64,000 bases of DNA, taken from the NCBI RefSeq assembly GCF_007096385.1, contig NZ_VJWL01000003.1, forward strand, positions 1 to 64,000. Direction: 5' to 3'. This document shows, one piece after another, positions 8,551-18,460 of the stretch (the first letter of the stretch is position 1; every line of letters starts with the position of its first letter). The notes beneath the pieces are model-generated. The model saw only the letters and a program-made list of their open reading frames with translations, ran no database searches and was not told where the DNA came from. The position numbers and the translations under genes are program-made. The stretch is from Aliidiomarina halalkaliphila. GTDB taxonomy: Bacteria; Pseudomonadota; Gammaproteobacteria; Enterobacterales; Alteromonadaceae.

Positions 8551-10298
8551 AAATCAGGCCCTATGGTTAAATGCAGCCGGATGCGATCGCCCGGAGAAGA
8601 AAATCCGTGGGCAAGGTCGAATCGAATAGGGCCCACGGGGCTTTGCCAGCGGAAACCGAAACCGGCACCCACTTTAAATGGCTCATCTAAATCATTAAAC
8701 GCATTACCGGCGTCGGTAAATACCGCAAAACGCCAGTTGGTGCGAAATTCGTAATCCGCTTCAATACTTCCGGTCACCAAGTGGCGCGCACCGACGGCGT
8801 CGCCGGATTCGCTGCGGGGCCCAATAGAACGATAACCATAGCCGCGAACACTATTATCTCCCCCCGCATAAAAACGTAACGATGTAGGAATGCGACTAAA
8901 CTCTTCGCTTGCGGACAAGCCCACTTCGCTGCGTCCGAGGATGCGAACTCGCTCACTCATGCGGTGCACGAACTTTCCTGCAAGGGTTCCCTGTATAAAG
9001 TCGGTATCGGACATCAAATCTCTTGAGGCACCGCGGACGGTTAGATTGGTTCGGAAGCCACGATCGACGTCCATTCGGTTATCCGTATGAACACGAGTCC
9101 ATGATGCACTCGGTAATAGAAAGTCTGAGCGGCGAGATACGCCGTCGATCACATCGCGTTCAGTCTGCCAATCAAGAGCAATGACGCGCTGGGTGCGGGT
9201 CAGCTCCGTTTGCCAACTGACACCGACTCGGAATAATTCTGATTCGGTATTACTGGTGTTTTCATCTCGATATAAACTGCGAATGGCATATTGATCCGTT
9301 TGCGGTCGAGCGCCCGGAATAATATAGCTGGCACCCACACTGCGTAAAATTTCTGACAGCTGGATTTGTCCGTTTACTCGATGCCCCCGAGAGTTTACCC
9401 AGCGTTGGTTTACGTCAAAACTTATCCGCGGCCCGGTGTCGGTTCCATAGCCAATCCCGGTGCGATAATAGCGCCGGTTGTTGGGTTCAAAATTTACCGA
9501 AATAGGTACTTGGTAATCGTCATCGACTTCTGCCCAAAGTGGTTGTACTTCGACTCGGCCGAAATAGTCGGTACCCGCCATGCCTTGTTGCAGTTCCAAA
9601 ATTTCTGTCGACGATATGTGATCACCTTGTTCGAACACAACAAAGCGATAGAGCACATCTTCGTCGAGATGACCTTCGTTAAAGGTGACTTTGCCGTAGC
9701 GATAACGTGGGCCAGAATCGAACACGAGCTCCACATGTGCAAGGTAGCTGTCGAGATCAATGCGTAATTCTTGTTTTACAAAGCGCGCTTGGAAGTACCC
9801 GCGTTCTGCGGCGATATCGCGGATTCGGCTTTTTGCATTTTCATAATTGCTGTGCCGCAGAGGCGCTCCCGAGCGTAAATTGACTTGATTGCGGATATTG
9901 CGAAATGCGTCGTCTTGTTGCGCTTCACCTTGAATTTCAATGGAGACCGTACCGATGGGAATGGCCGGTCCCAGACGGATGTCGTAGTGTGCATGCCAGT
10001 CACTTCCGCGCTGCTCAAGGGTGCTCTCAAGCTCAAACTGATAATGCCCGTATGGGGTCACGGCGCGGCGAATATCACGGTGGGCAAGATTATGTAGATA
10101 GCGCACACGGGCTGCCCCAGGAGCGCTTTGCTCGTGTAAAGCATGGATACTCAGTAAGCTTCGTACATTGTTGGCCACACGCCCGTCAACACCGCTAATA
10201 GAGACATAAACGGTACCGTTGCCGGTATTTTCCTGGGCAACGGCGGAGGCGACTAAACAATAAGCAGCGATGAAAACAATGGAAGCTAGGAACCGCAT
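8547..10298 (-). CDS. tamA: TamA, outer-membrane BamA/Omp85-family assembly protein
   Basis: The 583-residue product has a signal peptide cleaved near SAVAQ, then POTRA domains (roughly residues 25-265) and a C-terminal 16-strand Omp85 barrel. The RFYAGGDNSVRGYGYRS segment holds the conserved RGY/VRGF-like motif of the barrel lid loop, and the last residues (RLHLTIGPDL) form the beta-signal. It inserts autotransporter-type and other outer-membrane proteins together with TamB, whose gene overlaps its stop. A textbook AGGAGG lies 5 bases before the ATG. It begins only 9 bases after hemY, so it is probably read from the heme transcript. Confidence 0.93.
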   Translation of the reverse strand: MRFLASIVFIAAYCLVASAVAQENTGNGTVYVSISGVDGRVANNVRSLLSIHALHEQSAPGAARVRYLHNLAHRDIRRAVTPYGHYQFELESTLEQRGSDWHAHYDIRLGPAIPIGTVSIEIQGEAQQDDAFRNIRNQVNLRSGAPLRHSNYENAKSRIRDIAAERGYFQARFVKQELRIDLDSYLAHVELVFDSGPRYRYGKVTFNEGHLDEDVLYRFVVFEQGDHISSTEILELQQGMAGTDYFGRVEVQPLWAEVDDDYQVPISVNFEPNNRRYYRTGIGYGTDTGPRISFDVNQRWVNSRGHRVNGQIQLSEILRSVGASYIIPGARPQTDQYAIRSLYRDENTSNTESELFRVGVSWQTELTRTQRVIALDWQTERDVIDGVSRRSDFLLPSASWTRVHTDNRMDVDRGFRTNLTVRGASRDLMSDTDFIQGTLAGKFVHRMSERVRILGRSEVGLSASEEFSRIPTSLRFYAGGDNSVRGYGYRSIGPRSESGDAVGARHLVTGSIEADYEFRTNWRFAVFTDAGNAFNDLDEPFKVGAGFGFRWQSPVGPIRFDLAHGFSSPGDRIRLHLTIGPDL

Positions 10299-10307
10299 AA
10301 AAACCTC

Positions 10308-11468
10308 CTAGCGTAAGTTGGCTGCTTGTCGAAAGGCTTGTAAGGCGGACTCTTTTTGCCCGCTTGCATAGTAAGCATCACCTAGCAGTCGGTATGCGAG
10401 CTGCGAAGGCTTCATGGAAATTGCTTTTTGAATGGCTCGTTCGGCCAATCCATAATCCGATTCCTGCATGGCTAAAACGCCGAGCAGTACAAACCAATTG
10501 GGGTGCTCTGGGTGTTGCTTGATTTGTTTCTCGACCTCTTCCCGCAGCGATTCGGTTTGCCGCCATTCGCGCATATCAAACTGTAATAAGTCACTGGCGG
10601 TAAATACGTTCAATGCTAAACCACGGGTGGCTACTTTACTGGCGATAGCGCCAAAGCCTCGGTGTGTGAGCACGTCTAGATAAGCCATGCGTACGGCAGG
10701 TGTGCGGCGCAACTTGCTTGGTGTTTCCTTCCATAACTCACGTAAACGTTCCGATGATGTGCCCGCACTTTGGTATAAAGAGCGGTAGCTAGCGCGGGTA
10801 AATTCCGCTAAACGTGCACCGGGTACGATGTCGCGATCTTGGATACGTGGAAGCAATTCGCGCAATGATTCAAGATGTTGGTGCTTGTAGTAGGTTTCTG
10901 CGCAGGCACGCAGAACCCCTCCGTGTTTTGGGTGGTCCTGCAACAGTGTGCGTGCGGTTTTTAATGCTTGGCCGCTATCGGTCATCTGTTCAAGTTGCAT
11001 CAATCGTACATTCAAATCGTGGTGCGCAGAATCATAGGCAAGCCCAAGTGTACGCTGCAGTTCTTTTAAGTTGCCCAATGCTTGCCAGGCAGACGCCGCC
11101 AACAGATAGCCGTGCTGAGGCTGTTGTAAGTGGGGTGCCGCCCGTTCGGCATAATCCGCTGCTTCCCGATAGTTTTTGCTCAGCCAATGATGCATGGCTT
11201 GAGCAAGTTGTTTCTCCGCTTTCTTTTGCTTGCGCTTATAAAACCAGCTGAGCGTAAAACGTTTACCGGACGAAAGCTTGCGAAAGATAGCCTGGACTAA
11301 CCAAAGCAAGAGGAGAAAGGCGGCCACTAATAGGGTGGCGACCACGAGACTCATTTCAATGGAGTAAGGCCCCGCCAGAATTAACACACTGCCAGCGTTT
11401 CCAGACCACATGGGTCCTACAATTAAGCCAAGGGCCAGAATAATTATCAGTAGCAAAGCTTTGAGCAC
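10308..11468 (-). CDS. hemY: HemY, heme-biosynthesis-associated TPR membrane protein
   Basis: The 386-residue protein starts with two membrane helices (about residues 1-22 and 38-62), the HemY N-terminal domain, followed by a basic stretch and helical tetratricopeptide-like repeats up to the C-terminus (AYRLLGDAYYASGQKESALQAF). Proteobacterial HemY of this type is not the oxygen-dependent protoporphyrinogen oxidase of Bacillus that shares the name. Its role is thought to be scaffolding or regulating heme synthesis enzymes at the inner membrane. It follows hemDX by 6 bases and precedes tamA by 9. Confidence 0.92.
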   Translation of the reverse strand: MLKALLLIIILALGLIVGPMWSGNAGSVLILAGPYSIEMSLVVATLLVAAFLLLLWLVQAIFRKLSSGKRFTLSWFYKRKQKKAEKQLAQAMHHWLSKNYREAADYAERAAPHLQQPQHGYLLAASAWQALGNLKELQRTLGLAYDSAHHDLNVRLMQLEQMTDSGQALKTARTLLQDHPKHGGVLRACAETYYKHQHLESLRELLPRIQDRDIVPGARLAEFTRASYRSLYQSAGTSSERLRELWKETPSKLRRTPAVRMAYLDVLTHRGFGAIASKVATRGLALNVFTASDLLQFDMREWRQTESLREEVEKQIKQHPEHPNWFVLLGVLAMQESDYGLAERAIQKAISMKPSQLAYRLLGDAYYASGQKESALQAFRQAANLR

Positions 11469-11474
11469 GTCCGG

Positions 11475-13430
11475 TTACTCCCCCTGGCTGTTGGATTGAA
11501 GATCGCTTACGCGATCCCGCAACATAGCATGCGAGAGAAGTCGCGTTGGATAATCTGGCTCAACTGGGAGATCTAACAGTACCTCGACCTCCGCCCGAAA
11601 TTGGCGAACGTCGGTATGCTCGGTACTTAAATAGGTGTCGATGACGTGAAGTAAATCCCGTAGGGTGTTTTGGTACAAGTCACCATGATGGCGCAATGCC
11701 GCCTGCTGTGTGATCTGCAATGACAGTTCAATTTGCCCCAAGATAAAGGTGCGTTGGTCATGATCCAGACGCAACGGAATTTCGTCGTGGCGCTGCACCT
11801 TGATGATGTCTTGGCTGAAGCTCGACCATGCATTGGCAAGATTCTGTCGCCACTGACTAATGTCGGCGCTGATATCTGCTTGCGCGTCGTCTTGCAGTTG
11901 TGCGGCAAATTCACTGCTAAAGGGCAAGCTTCGCACTTGCGGTTGTAAGCGCTGTACATGCAAAGCAATAGCGTGAACGTCCACTGTCGGTAATTCCTCC
12001 AGCAGTTCGATGTCATTGCGGATTTGTCGAATAATGCTCTGATCGCGGTCGGGTGATTGTGACTCTAGAAGCTCACTAGCTGCTTGGAGCAGACTAATTG
12101 CCCCTGTTTTATCGTATTCAAACCGCAGCCGATGGGTAGCGGCAGTCACGAGATCATAGGCTTCAAAGATATGCCGAGCGGATCCTTGTCGGGCGTTCAC
12201 CGCCCGGACTTCATCACTTAACCGTTGCGTGGTTCGCGCGTTATCGTCGATGGCTTGCTGTAAGCTTGATTCGGTTTCAAGCCGGAGCGTATCGATTCGT
12301 TGTAAGCCGCGTTCACGGGCCCTACGCTCAGCTTCAAACTGGCGTGTCATGGTATCATGAAGCTCACTTATCTCTTCGCTCCAATCTCGATCATCCGTGC
12401 GTGGGCGTTCGCTTTCCGCTAAACGAGCATTCATATCAGAAAGTTGTGCTTGCGTCTCTGATACCAGCTGCTGTTGGGCTTGCCAAACAAAGTAGCCACC
12501 GGCGGCAAGGACCAAAACGCTGCACGTAATCATGAGAATCAGGAAGCGACTAAATAAACCGAGCTTTGCGGGCGTCGCCCTTTCAGGTGCAGATGCCTTT
12601 TTCTGTTGTGGCGTAGACGACCCAGAATCAGTGGCCTTAGCGGTAGGTTGGTCTGAAGTATCCTTTTTCGTCATAGCAGTCGATTTCCTAACTTTCGTCA
12701 ACGTCCGAATAATTGAAGGTGTTGCAGCGTTCTCAGTGGCTTCAATCTGTTGTTCTTCAATACCTAAGCTTACGACAAAATCGGAGATTCGGCCTTTGGG
12801 AACAACCCAAGTGCAGGTTTTGGCCCATGCTTTCCCCGCGTCACTTAAGTTTTCCCAGAATAACCGAGTTTGCTCGACACTGGATACAACTATAGTTTCG
12901 ACGTTGTCGCGCCACTTAGGTTCCTCATCGGGCAAGGTATTTACCTGCGGCACGCGCTTATAAATTTCCGCGGTGGTTACTTTGGCGCCGCGTTCGGTCA
13001 GGGTATCTGCTAATAAGCTGCGACCGTTTTCACCGGTAATGAGCAACCATTCCTGATTTTCGCACTGTTGTAATTCAGGCAGTTGCAATAGGCCTTCACT
13101 GGTAAAGTCACCGGCAGGATAATGCACCGGCTGTGCTGTTGCTGAGGCCAATGACTCTGCGGTTCCTGCGCCTACGGCATAGTACTGCTGTGCCGTAGGC
13201 CACGGGGATTTCTTTCGTAACTTATCGAAGCAGCGCACTGCATTGGGGCTAATGGCGACTACTCCCTGCCATTGCGTGTTACACCATTGTTTGACCTGAT
13301 GTGAAGCTATGGTCAGAGGCTGAATATCAATAATGGCAAATTTGTACACAGGCACGCCGTGATCGCGCAGGGCTAATTCAATCGGATCTGCTGTTTGGTC
13401 GGGACGGATAAGTAACGTGCCGGTGCGCAT
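11475..13430 (-). CDS. hemD: fused uroporphyrinogen-III synthase HemD and membrane protein HemX
   Basis: One uninterrupted 651-codon frame joins two proteins that are separate in E. coli. Residues 1 to about 245 are uroporphyrinogen-III synthase, which cyclises and inverts ring D of hydroxymethylbilane. A Ser/Thr/Lys-rich linker follows, then a membrane helix (about 293-316), a coiled coil and the HemX domain. A Met at residue 253 (base 12674) is preceded at 11 bases by AGGA, so HemX might also be made alone from this internal site. Such HemD/HemX fusions are known in RefSeq naming. The gene starts 3 bases after the hemC stop. Confidence 0.9.
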   Translation of the reverse strand: MRTGTLLIRPDQTADPIELALRDHGVPVYKFAIIDIQPLTIASHQVKQWCNTQWQGVVAISPNAVRCFDKLRKKSPWPTAQQYYAVGAGTAESLASATAQPVHYPAGDFTSEGLLQLPELQQCENQEWLLITGENGRSLLADTLTERGAKVTTAEIYKRVPQVNTLPDEEPKWRDNVETIVVSSVEQTRLFWENLSDAGKAWAKTCTWVVPKGRISDFVVSLGIEEQQIEATENAATPSIIRTLTKVRKSTAMTKKDTSDQPTAKATDSGSSTPQQKKASAPERATPAKLGLFSRFLILMITCSVLVLAAGGYFVWQAQQQLVSETQAQLSDMNARLAESERPRTDDRDWSEEISELHDTMTRQFEAERRARERGLQRIDTLRLETESSLQQAIDDNARTTQRLSDEVRAVNARQGSARHIFEAYDLVTAATHRLRFEYDKTGAISLLQAASELLESQSPDRDQSIIRQIRNDIELLEELPTVDVHAIALHVQRLQPQVRSLPFSSEFAAQLQDDAQADISADISQWRQNLANAWSSFSQDIIKVQRHDEIPLRLDHDQRTFILGQIELSLQITQQAALRHHGDLYQNTLRDLLHVIDTYLSTEHTDVRQFRAEVEVLLDLPVEPDYPTRLLSHAMLRDRVSDLQSNSQGE

Positions 13431-13433
13431 AGT

Positions 13434-14372
13434 TTACTCCTTCGCGTTACGATAAACCGCCGCCAAAATTTTATCGGCTCCGGCCGCGATAAGTTGTTCA
13501 GCAAGTTGGATACCGAGCGCTTCGTAATCCGATGCTTTTCCTTGAATTTGATCTCTGAGCACACGGGTACCGTCTGGGTCACCCACCAAACCGCGCAAAT
13601 GAATACGACCATTGTGCAGTTCCGCATAGGCGCCGATAGGCACCTGACAGCCCCCTTCGAGGCGTCGGTTCATTGCTCGTTCCGCAAGAACACAGGCGCG
13701 GGTGGCTTCGTCTTCCAAGGGCTTTAGTAAGCCTTTCACACGGGTGTCATCACTTCGGCACTCGATTCCCAAGGCACCTTGGCCATTGGCGGGGAGAGAT
13801 AGTTCCACAGGCATACAGGCGGTAATACGGTCGGTCAGTTCTAGTCGTTTTAACCCAGATGCGGCCAAAATAATGGCGTCGAACTCGCCGTCGTCGAGTT
13901 TGCGTAAACGAGTTTGCACATTGCCGCGCAAATCACGGATGACCAAATCAGGAAACTGCTCGGCTACTTGGCAGCGGCGGCGCAGGCTGCAGGTACCCAC
14001 TACACTACCAGCAGGCATTTCGGCCAAACTTTTATAGGTATTCGATACAAAGGCGTCACGGGGATCTTCCCGCGTGCATATCGTGGCTAACTCAAGACCT
14101 TCGGGAAACTCAACAGGAACGTCTTTCATCGAATGCACCGCGATATCGGCGCGCCCTTCCAACATGGCCACTTCGAGCTCTTTGACGAAGAGCCCTTTGC
14201 CGCCAATTTTGGCCAGAGGCGTGTCCAGAATCACATCGCCGCGGGTGGACATAGGCAGAAGCGTGACCTGAAGGCCGGGATGCAGGGCTTCTAAGCGCGC
14301 TTTAATGTGTTCTGCTTGCCACAGTGCCAATGCACTTTTGCGAGTCGCGATGGTGAGAGTGTTGCTGGTCAT
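13434..14372 (-). CDS. hemC: porphobilinogen deaminase (hydroxymethylbilane synthase)
   Basis: HemC polymerises four porphobilinogen molecules into hydroxymethylbilane, the substrate of the HemD domain encoded next. The 312-residue length is normal. The dipyrromethane-cofactor cysteine is C242 in [12 protein letters not shown]; conserved substrate-binding stretches include [14 protein letters not shown] and [11 protein letters not shown]. It is the first gene of a minus-strand run continuing with hemDX, hemY, tamA and tamB. It diverges from lptM, and the 149-base gap between them holds inverted CACGTG arms that could regulate both. Confidence 0.96.
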   Translation of the reverse strand: MTSNTLTIATRKSALALWQAEHIKARLEALHPGLQVTLLPMSTRGDVILDTPLAKIGGKGLFVKELEVAMLEGRADIAVHSMKDVPVEFPEGLELATICTREDPRDAFVSNTYKSLAEMPAGSVVGTCSLRRRCQVAEQFPDLVIRDLRGNVQTRLRKLDDGEFDAIILAASGLKRLELTDRITACMPVELSLPANGQGALGIECRSDDTRVKGLLKPLEDEATRACVLAERAMNRRLEGGCQVPIGAYAELHNGRIHLRGLVGDPDGTRVLRDQIQGKASDYEALGIQLAEQLIAAGADKILAAVYRNAKE

Positions 14373-14443
14373 GATGCTCCCTGACAGTAGAATCGGATTG
14401 AAAACCTGTATCTTCGTGCAGAAATTGCTACGAATCGAGCCTG

Positions 14444-14479
14444 TTCACGTGGCTTTCGGGTGACAAATTGGCACGTGAA
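14444..14479. promoter_or_regulatory. inverted CACGTG arms between hemC and lptM
   Basis: TTCACGTG (14444-14451) and CACGTGAA (14472-14479) are exact reverse complements separated by 20 bases; each core is itself the palindrome CACGTG. They lie in the divergent promoter region of hemC and lptM. This could bind a dimeric regulator or form a stem in lptM-side RNA. No known regulator was matched. Confidence 0.35.
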
Positions 14480-14521
14480 TGCGATTATATGGAACTTTAA
14501 GACTCAAGTGTAACGTGACTC

Positions 14522-14710
14522 ATGATAAAACGCACGAAGACCATTATGTTAGCGCTCATCACCCTGTTTATTTTGGCGGGCTGTGGCCAAAAAGGTCCTT
14601 TGTATTTGCCGGATGAGCCAGAGCAAACCGATCCAGATGCGACCTCAGTTGAGGAATCGACATCGGTGCGTGCGCGGGTCGAACATTTGTTACCTCACAC
14701 ATCAGTTTAG
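14522..14710 (+). CDS. lptM: LptM (YifL-type) small lipoprotein
   Basis: The 62-residue lipoprotein has lipobox LAGC (C21) followed by the family hallmark GQKGPLYLP. LptM helps maturation of the LPS translocon LptDE by promoting correct LptD disulfide formation at the outer membrane. The acidic tail after the motif is variable in the family. It stands directly before lysA, as is common in gammaproteobacteria where lptM precedes lysA or dapF. Confidence 0.9.
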   Translation: MIKRTKTIMLALITLFILAGCGQKGPLYLPDEPEQTDPDATSVEESTSVRARVEHLLPHTSV

Positions 14711-14721
14711 ACAGGTTGTTC

Positions 14722-15981
14722 ATGTCAGAATTTGCGATCCACGACGGTGTACTGCACGTCGAAGAAATACCTTTAACCGAACTCGCGACGCGTTTTGGTA
14801 CGCCGTGTTATGTGTATTCCCGAGCGGCAATTGTGCGCCAGTGGGAGGCGTTTCAAGCCCATATGCCAGCGCCCCATAAGGTGTGTTACGCAGTAAAAGC
14901 AAATTCGAACTTGGCGGTATTGCAGGTGCTTGCGGAGCTTGGTGCTGGTTTCGATGTAGTGTCTGGCGGAGAAATAGCGCGAGTACTGCGCGCTGGCGGC
15001 TTAGCCAAGAATATTGTGTTTTCTGGGGTTGGCAAATCAGACGCGGAAATCCGTTACGCCCTTGAGCAAAACATTGGTCAGTTCAATGTGGAAAGTGATG
15101 CGGAGCTGGATCGCATCGCAGCGATTGCCGCCGACCTGCAATGCACCGCGCGAATTTCATTTCGGGTGAATCCCGATGTGGATGCGAAGACCCATCCTTA
15201 TATTGCCACTGGACTTGAAGCGAATAAGTTTGGCATTCCCATGCAAGATGCACTGGCTACCTATCGCCGTGCGGCGCGTTTGCCATCGGTTGAGATTGTG
15301 GGTGCAGATTGCCATATTGGCTCTCAGCTCACTGAAACACAGCCGTTTCTGGATGCGCTTGATCGCATGCTTGTGCTCGTCGATGCGTTGGCGGCAGAAG
15401 GCATCTCACTGAAGCATCTTGATATGGGAGGTGGTTTAGGGGTGACTTACGCGGATGAAACACCGCCGCCGATTGGTCACTATCTACAAGCCATGCATGC
15501 ACGGTTGGTGGATTACCCGGATTTAGCTTTGTACCTCGAGCCAGGTCGCGCTATTGTCGCTAATGCAGGGGTGTTGTTAACGCGGGTCGAATACCTGAAA
15601 GCTAATCGCAGCAAACATTTTGTGATGGTAGATGCAGGCATGAACGACTTGCTGCGGCCTTCTCTCTATCAGGCCCATCACGATATCGTGAATGTGGTGG
15701 CATCGAATGCCCCTGAGGTCACTGGAGATATTGTCGGTCCAGTGTGTGAAACCGGTGACTTTTTAGGCCAGAATCGAACCTTGCGAGTGGCCGCCGGTGA
15801 TCTGTTGGCGGTGAAAAGCGCAGGTGCATATGGATTTGCTATGAGCTCGAATTACAACTCACGACCTCGGCCACCGGAAGTGATGGTGGCCGGTGAACAG
15901 GCGTATTTAATTCGAGCGCGAGAAACGCTCGACGATGTATGGCGCGGAGAAACATTAATTCCGATAAGCGACACACAATAA
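14722..15981 (+). CDS. lysA: diaminopimelate decarboxylase
   Basis: LysA removes CO2 from meso-diaminopimelate to give L-lysine, using pyridoxal phosphate. The 419-residue protein has the PLP lysine (K59) in CYAVKANSN, the phosphate-binding glycine-rich stretch [10 protein letters not shown], the arginine motif EPGRAIV, and the active-site cysteine from the partner subunit in [10 protein letters not shown]. The ATG at 14722 (MSEFAIHDG) is preferred over an in-frame TTG six bases upstream. It lies 11 bases after lptM and 19 before dapF, whose product makes its substrate. Confidence 0.96.
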   Translation: MSEFAIHDGVLHVEEIPLTELATRFGTPCYVYSRAAIVRQWEAFQAHMPAPHKVCYAVKANSNLAVLQVLAELGAGFDVVSGGEIARVLRAGGLAKNIVFSGVGKSDAEIRYALEQNIGQFNVESDAELDRIAAIAADLQCTARISFRVNPDVDAKTHPYIATGLEANKFGIPMQDALATYRRAARLPSVEIVGADCHIGSQLTETQPFLDALDRMLVLVDALAAEGISLKHLDMGGGLGVTYADETPPPIGHYLQAMHARLVDYPDLALYLEPGRAIVANAGVLLTRVEYLKANRSKHFVMVDAGMNDLLRPSLYQAHHDIVNVVASNAPEVTGDIVGPVCETGDFLGQNRTLRVAAGDLLAVKSAGAYGFAMSSNYNSRPRPPEVMVAGEQAYLIRARETLDDVWRGETLIPISDTQ

Positions 15982-16000
15982 AGGACACAGTGACATAATC

Positions 16001-16828
16001 ATGTTGGTTCACTTCTCAAAAATGCACGGACTTGGTAATGATTTTGTGGTGATCGATAACGTCACCCAGAATATCTTTTTGAGTCGCGAACAAATTGCCA
16101 CTTTGGCGGACCGGCATCGGGGAATTGGCTTCGACCAGTTACTCATGGTGGAAGCACCTTATGATCCAGATGTGGATTTTCACTATCGGATTTTTAATGC
16201 AGACGGCTCCGAAGTAGAGCAGTGTGGCAATGGCGCGCGCTGTTTTGGTCGCTTTGTGCGCATGAAAGGGTTAACCAACAAGCAAGAGATTACTGTCAGC
16301 ACGAAAAAAGGCACCATTCGGATTCGTCTTGAAGTCGATGGGCAAGTGAATGTGGATATGGGCAAGCCGGTTTTGGAACCATCGGAAATTCCTTTTCGAG
16401 CGAATAAACAAGAAATCACCTACATTGTTAGAGCACAAGAACAAACATTTTTGATTGGGGCCCTGAGCATGGGCAACCCTCATTGCGTGTTGCTCGTTGA
16501 CGATGTGGAAAGTGCTCCGGTGAATGAAGTGGGCGGGTTACTCACACGCTATGAACGCTTTTCCGAAGGAGCAAATGTCGGATTTTTGCAGGTCACCGGC
16601 GAGAAAACGGCTAAGTTACGTGTATATGAACGGGGTGTGGGTGAAACCCAAGCCTGTGGCACGGGTGCCTGTGCAGCCGCGGTTTGGGGTATGCTACAAG
16701 AAAAGCTTGCTTCACCAGCGACGATCACGCTCCCTGGCGGAAATCTCGAGATTACCTGGCAACCCGGCGAAACGCTGTGGATGCGTGGCCCTGCGGAACA
16801 TGTATTTGATGGACAATTCGTATTATGA
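16001..16828 (+). CDS. dapF: diaminopimelate epimerase
   Basis: DapF converts LL- to meso-diaminopimelate for lysine and peptidoglycan synthesis. The 275-residue protein has both catalytic cysteines in their usual settings: C75 in EQCGNGARC and C219 in [12 protein letters not shown]. It sits between lysA and a DUF484 gene and overlaps the latter by 4 bases (ATGA), matching the dapF-yigA-xerC-yigB order of E. coli. Confidence 0.97.
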   Translation: MLVHFSKMHGLGNDFVVIDNVTQNIFLSREQIATLADRHRGIGFDQLLMVEAPYDPDVDFHYRIFNADGSEVEQCGNGARCFGRFVRMKGLTNKQEITVSTKKGTIRIRLEVDGQVNVDMGKPVLEPSEIPFRANKQEITYIVRAQEQTFLIGALSMGNPHCVLLVDDVESAPVNEVGGLLTRYERFSEGANVGFLQVTGEKTAKLRVYERGVGETQACGTGACAAAVWGMLQEKLASPATITLPGGNLEITWQPGETLWMRGPAEHVFDGQFVL

Positions 16829-17535
16829 GTAAAGATAAAGTGCTGGCCACTGAACTAGACACAACGCAACTCGATGCAGATATGGTTGCGGATTTCCTGC
16901 GCGCCAATCCCGATTTTTTTGAACACTATCCGAACGTGCTGGTACGCATGAATTTGCGTCATCAGCAAGAAGGATCGGTATCACTGATGGAGCGTCAGCA
17001 GCGGGCATTGCGGGAGAAAGTCACCAGCCTTGAAGATGAAATTACCGCACTGATGACACAAGCGCGCCGCAACGAACAGATTTTTAAAGGCTACAGCGTG
17101 CTGTACCGCAAGCTGCTCAAATGCGATAGCTTGGATGCGGTTATTGATCATCTGCAAGATACGTTCCGCGACCAGTTGGCGTTGCCGGAGTTGTCGTTGA
17201 AGTTTTTTGATAGCCCAGTGGCCTTACCCGAGCAATTTACGTTCTCGGCCGACACCCACAAGCAATTATTGTCCCGTCGATTCGAGGAAGAAAAAGTTTA
17301 TTTAGGCCGATTACCCAAAGACGAACTGAAACTTTTGTTCCGAGAAGAAGAGCATATTCAATCGGTAGCCTTGGTTCTACTCGGGCAAGACGGTGAACTA
17401 GGTATGCTTGCTGTTGGCAGTAAAGATCCTCTGCACTTCGATCCCACCATGGATTACTTGCTGATTACACAGCTTCAGGACGTATTAGCGGTTGTGCTCC
17501 CACGGGTTTTAGGAGCACACCGGAGCCCCGAGTAA
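16825..17535 (+). CDS. DUF484 family protein (YigA-like)
   Basis: This 236-residue cytoplasmic protein belongs to the DUF484 family, always found between dapF and xerC. The N-terminus has the typical [16 protein letters not shown] motif. A short coiled coil (about residues 50-85) leads to a GAF-like C-terminal domain ([23 protein letters not shown]). Its function is not established. It overlaps dapF by 4 bases and shares one base with the xerC start, so translation is coupled to both. Confidence 0.9.
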   Translation: MSKDKVLATELDTTQLDADMVADFLRANPDFFEHYPNVLVRMNLRHQQEGSVSLMERQQRALREKVTSLEDEITALMTQARRNEQIFKGYSVLYRKLLKCDSLDAVIDHLQDTFRDQLALPELSLKFFDSPVALPEQFTFSADTHKQLLSRRFEEEKVYLGRLPKDELKLLFREEEHIQSVALVLLGQDGELGMLAVGSKDPLHFDPTMDYLLITQLQDVLAVVLPRVLGAHRSPE

Positions 17536-18437
17536 TGGCCAAGACCACGCTGCAGCAGGAGGTGAACGCATTTGCCGATTATCTGTTGCGAGTGCGCGGT
17601 TACGCAAGCCGCAGCGTTGAAAGTTATCGGCGCCAACTGATGCACTGTGTGGCGGACTTAGAGAAACTTGGCGTTTCCCGCTGGAAAGATGCTGTAGTTT
17701 CAACCATTGAGCAGATGCTCATTGCTTGGCGTCGTGCGGGCGATGGACCGGCAACCATTCACCAACGCTTGTCGGCACTACGCACTTTTTTTACCGTTCA
17801 GATTGAACGCGGTGTACTAAAAACTAATCCCGCGCGCGTGGTTAAAGCCCCCAAAGCGCCCAAACGCCTACCGAAGAATCTCGATGTCGACAGCATGATT
17901 CAGCTATTGGATATTCCCCCTGATGATTGGATGGCTATTCGTGATCGCGCTATGTTTGAATTGCTCTATAGCAGTGGCTTGCGTTTAGCGGAGTTGGTAT
18001 CTCTGAATGTGAAGCATATTCAGGCGGATCAAGAACTCCGAATTCAAGGTAAGGGCAGTAAAATGCGCATTGTGCCCTATGGTCGTGAAGCTGCGGTGTG
18101 GCTGCAACGATGGCTTGAACAACGCGCATCTCTGCCGGGAAGCGGTCAACCGGCATTGTTTTTAGGTCAGCGAGGCACCCGTCTCAGCGCGCGCTCCGTG
18201 CAGATACGTTTAAAAAAGTGGGGCATAGAACAAGGGCTGTTTGATAACCTGCATCCGCACAAGTTACGCCACAGTTTTGCGACCCACATGTTGGAGTCGA
18301 GTCAGGATTTGCGCGCGGTTCAGGAACTGCTAGGCCACGCGAATTTAAGCTCCACGCAAATATACACCCATTTGGATTTTCAGCGGTTAGCACAGGTGTA
18401 TGATGCGGCGCATCCTCGCGCAAAGCGAAAGAAATAA
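17535..18437 (+). CDS. xerC: site-specific tyrosine recombinase XerC
   Basis: XerC works with XerD and FtsK to resolve chromosome dimers at dif. The 300-residue protein has the N-terminal SAM-like DNA-binding domain and a complete catalytic set: R150 (SSGLRLAEL), K173 (QGKGSK), H242 and R245 (HPHKLRHSF), H268 (LLGHAN) and nucleophile Y277 (TQIYTHL). It belongs to the chromosomal dapF-DUF484-xerC-yigB block rather than a mobile element. It starts on the last base of the DUF484 stop codon. Confidence 0.96.
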   Translation: MAKTTLQQEVNAFADYLLRVRGYASRSVESYRRQLMHCVADLEKLGVSRWKDAVVSTIEQMLIAWRRAGDGPATIHQRLSALRTFFTVQIERGVLKTNPARVVKAPKAPKRLPKNLDVDSMIQLLDIPPDDWMAIRDRAMFELLYSSGLRLAELVSLNVKHIQADQELRIQGKGSKMRIVPYGREAAVWLQRWLEQRASLPGSGQPALFLGQRGTRLSARSVQIRLKKWGIEQGLFDNLHPHKLRHSFATHMLESSQDLRAVQELLGHANLSSTQIYTHLDFQRLAQVYDAAHPRAKRKK

Positions 18438-18460
18438 CCGCCTTTTCCCAGAGAGTTTTT

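Noticed and set aside
17535-18437. Integrase of a mobile element
   Set aside because: Sequence, catalytic set and dapF-DUF484-xerC-yigB context show chromosomal XerC; no attachment site or element genes.
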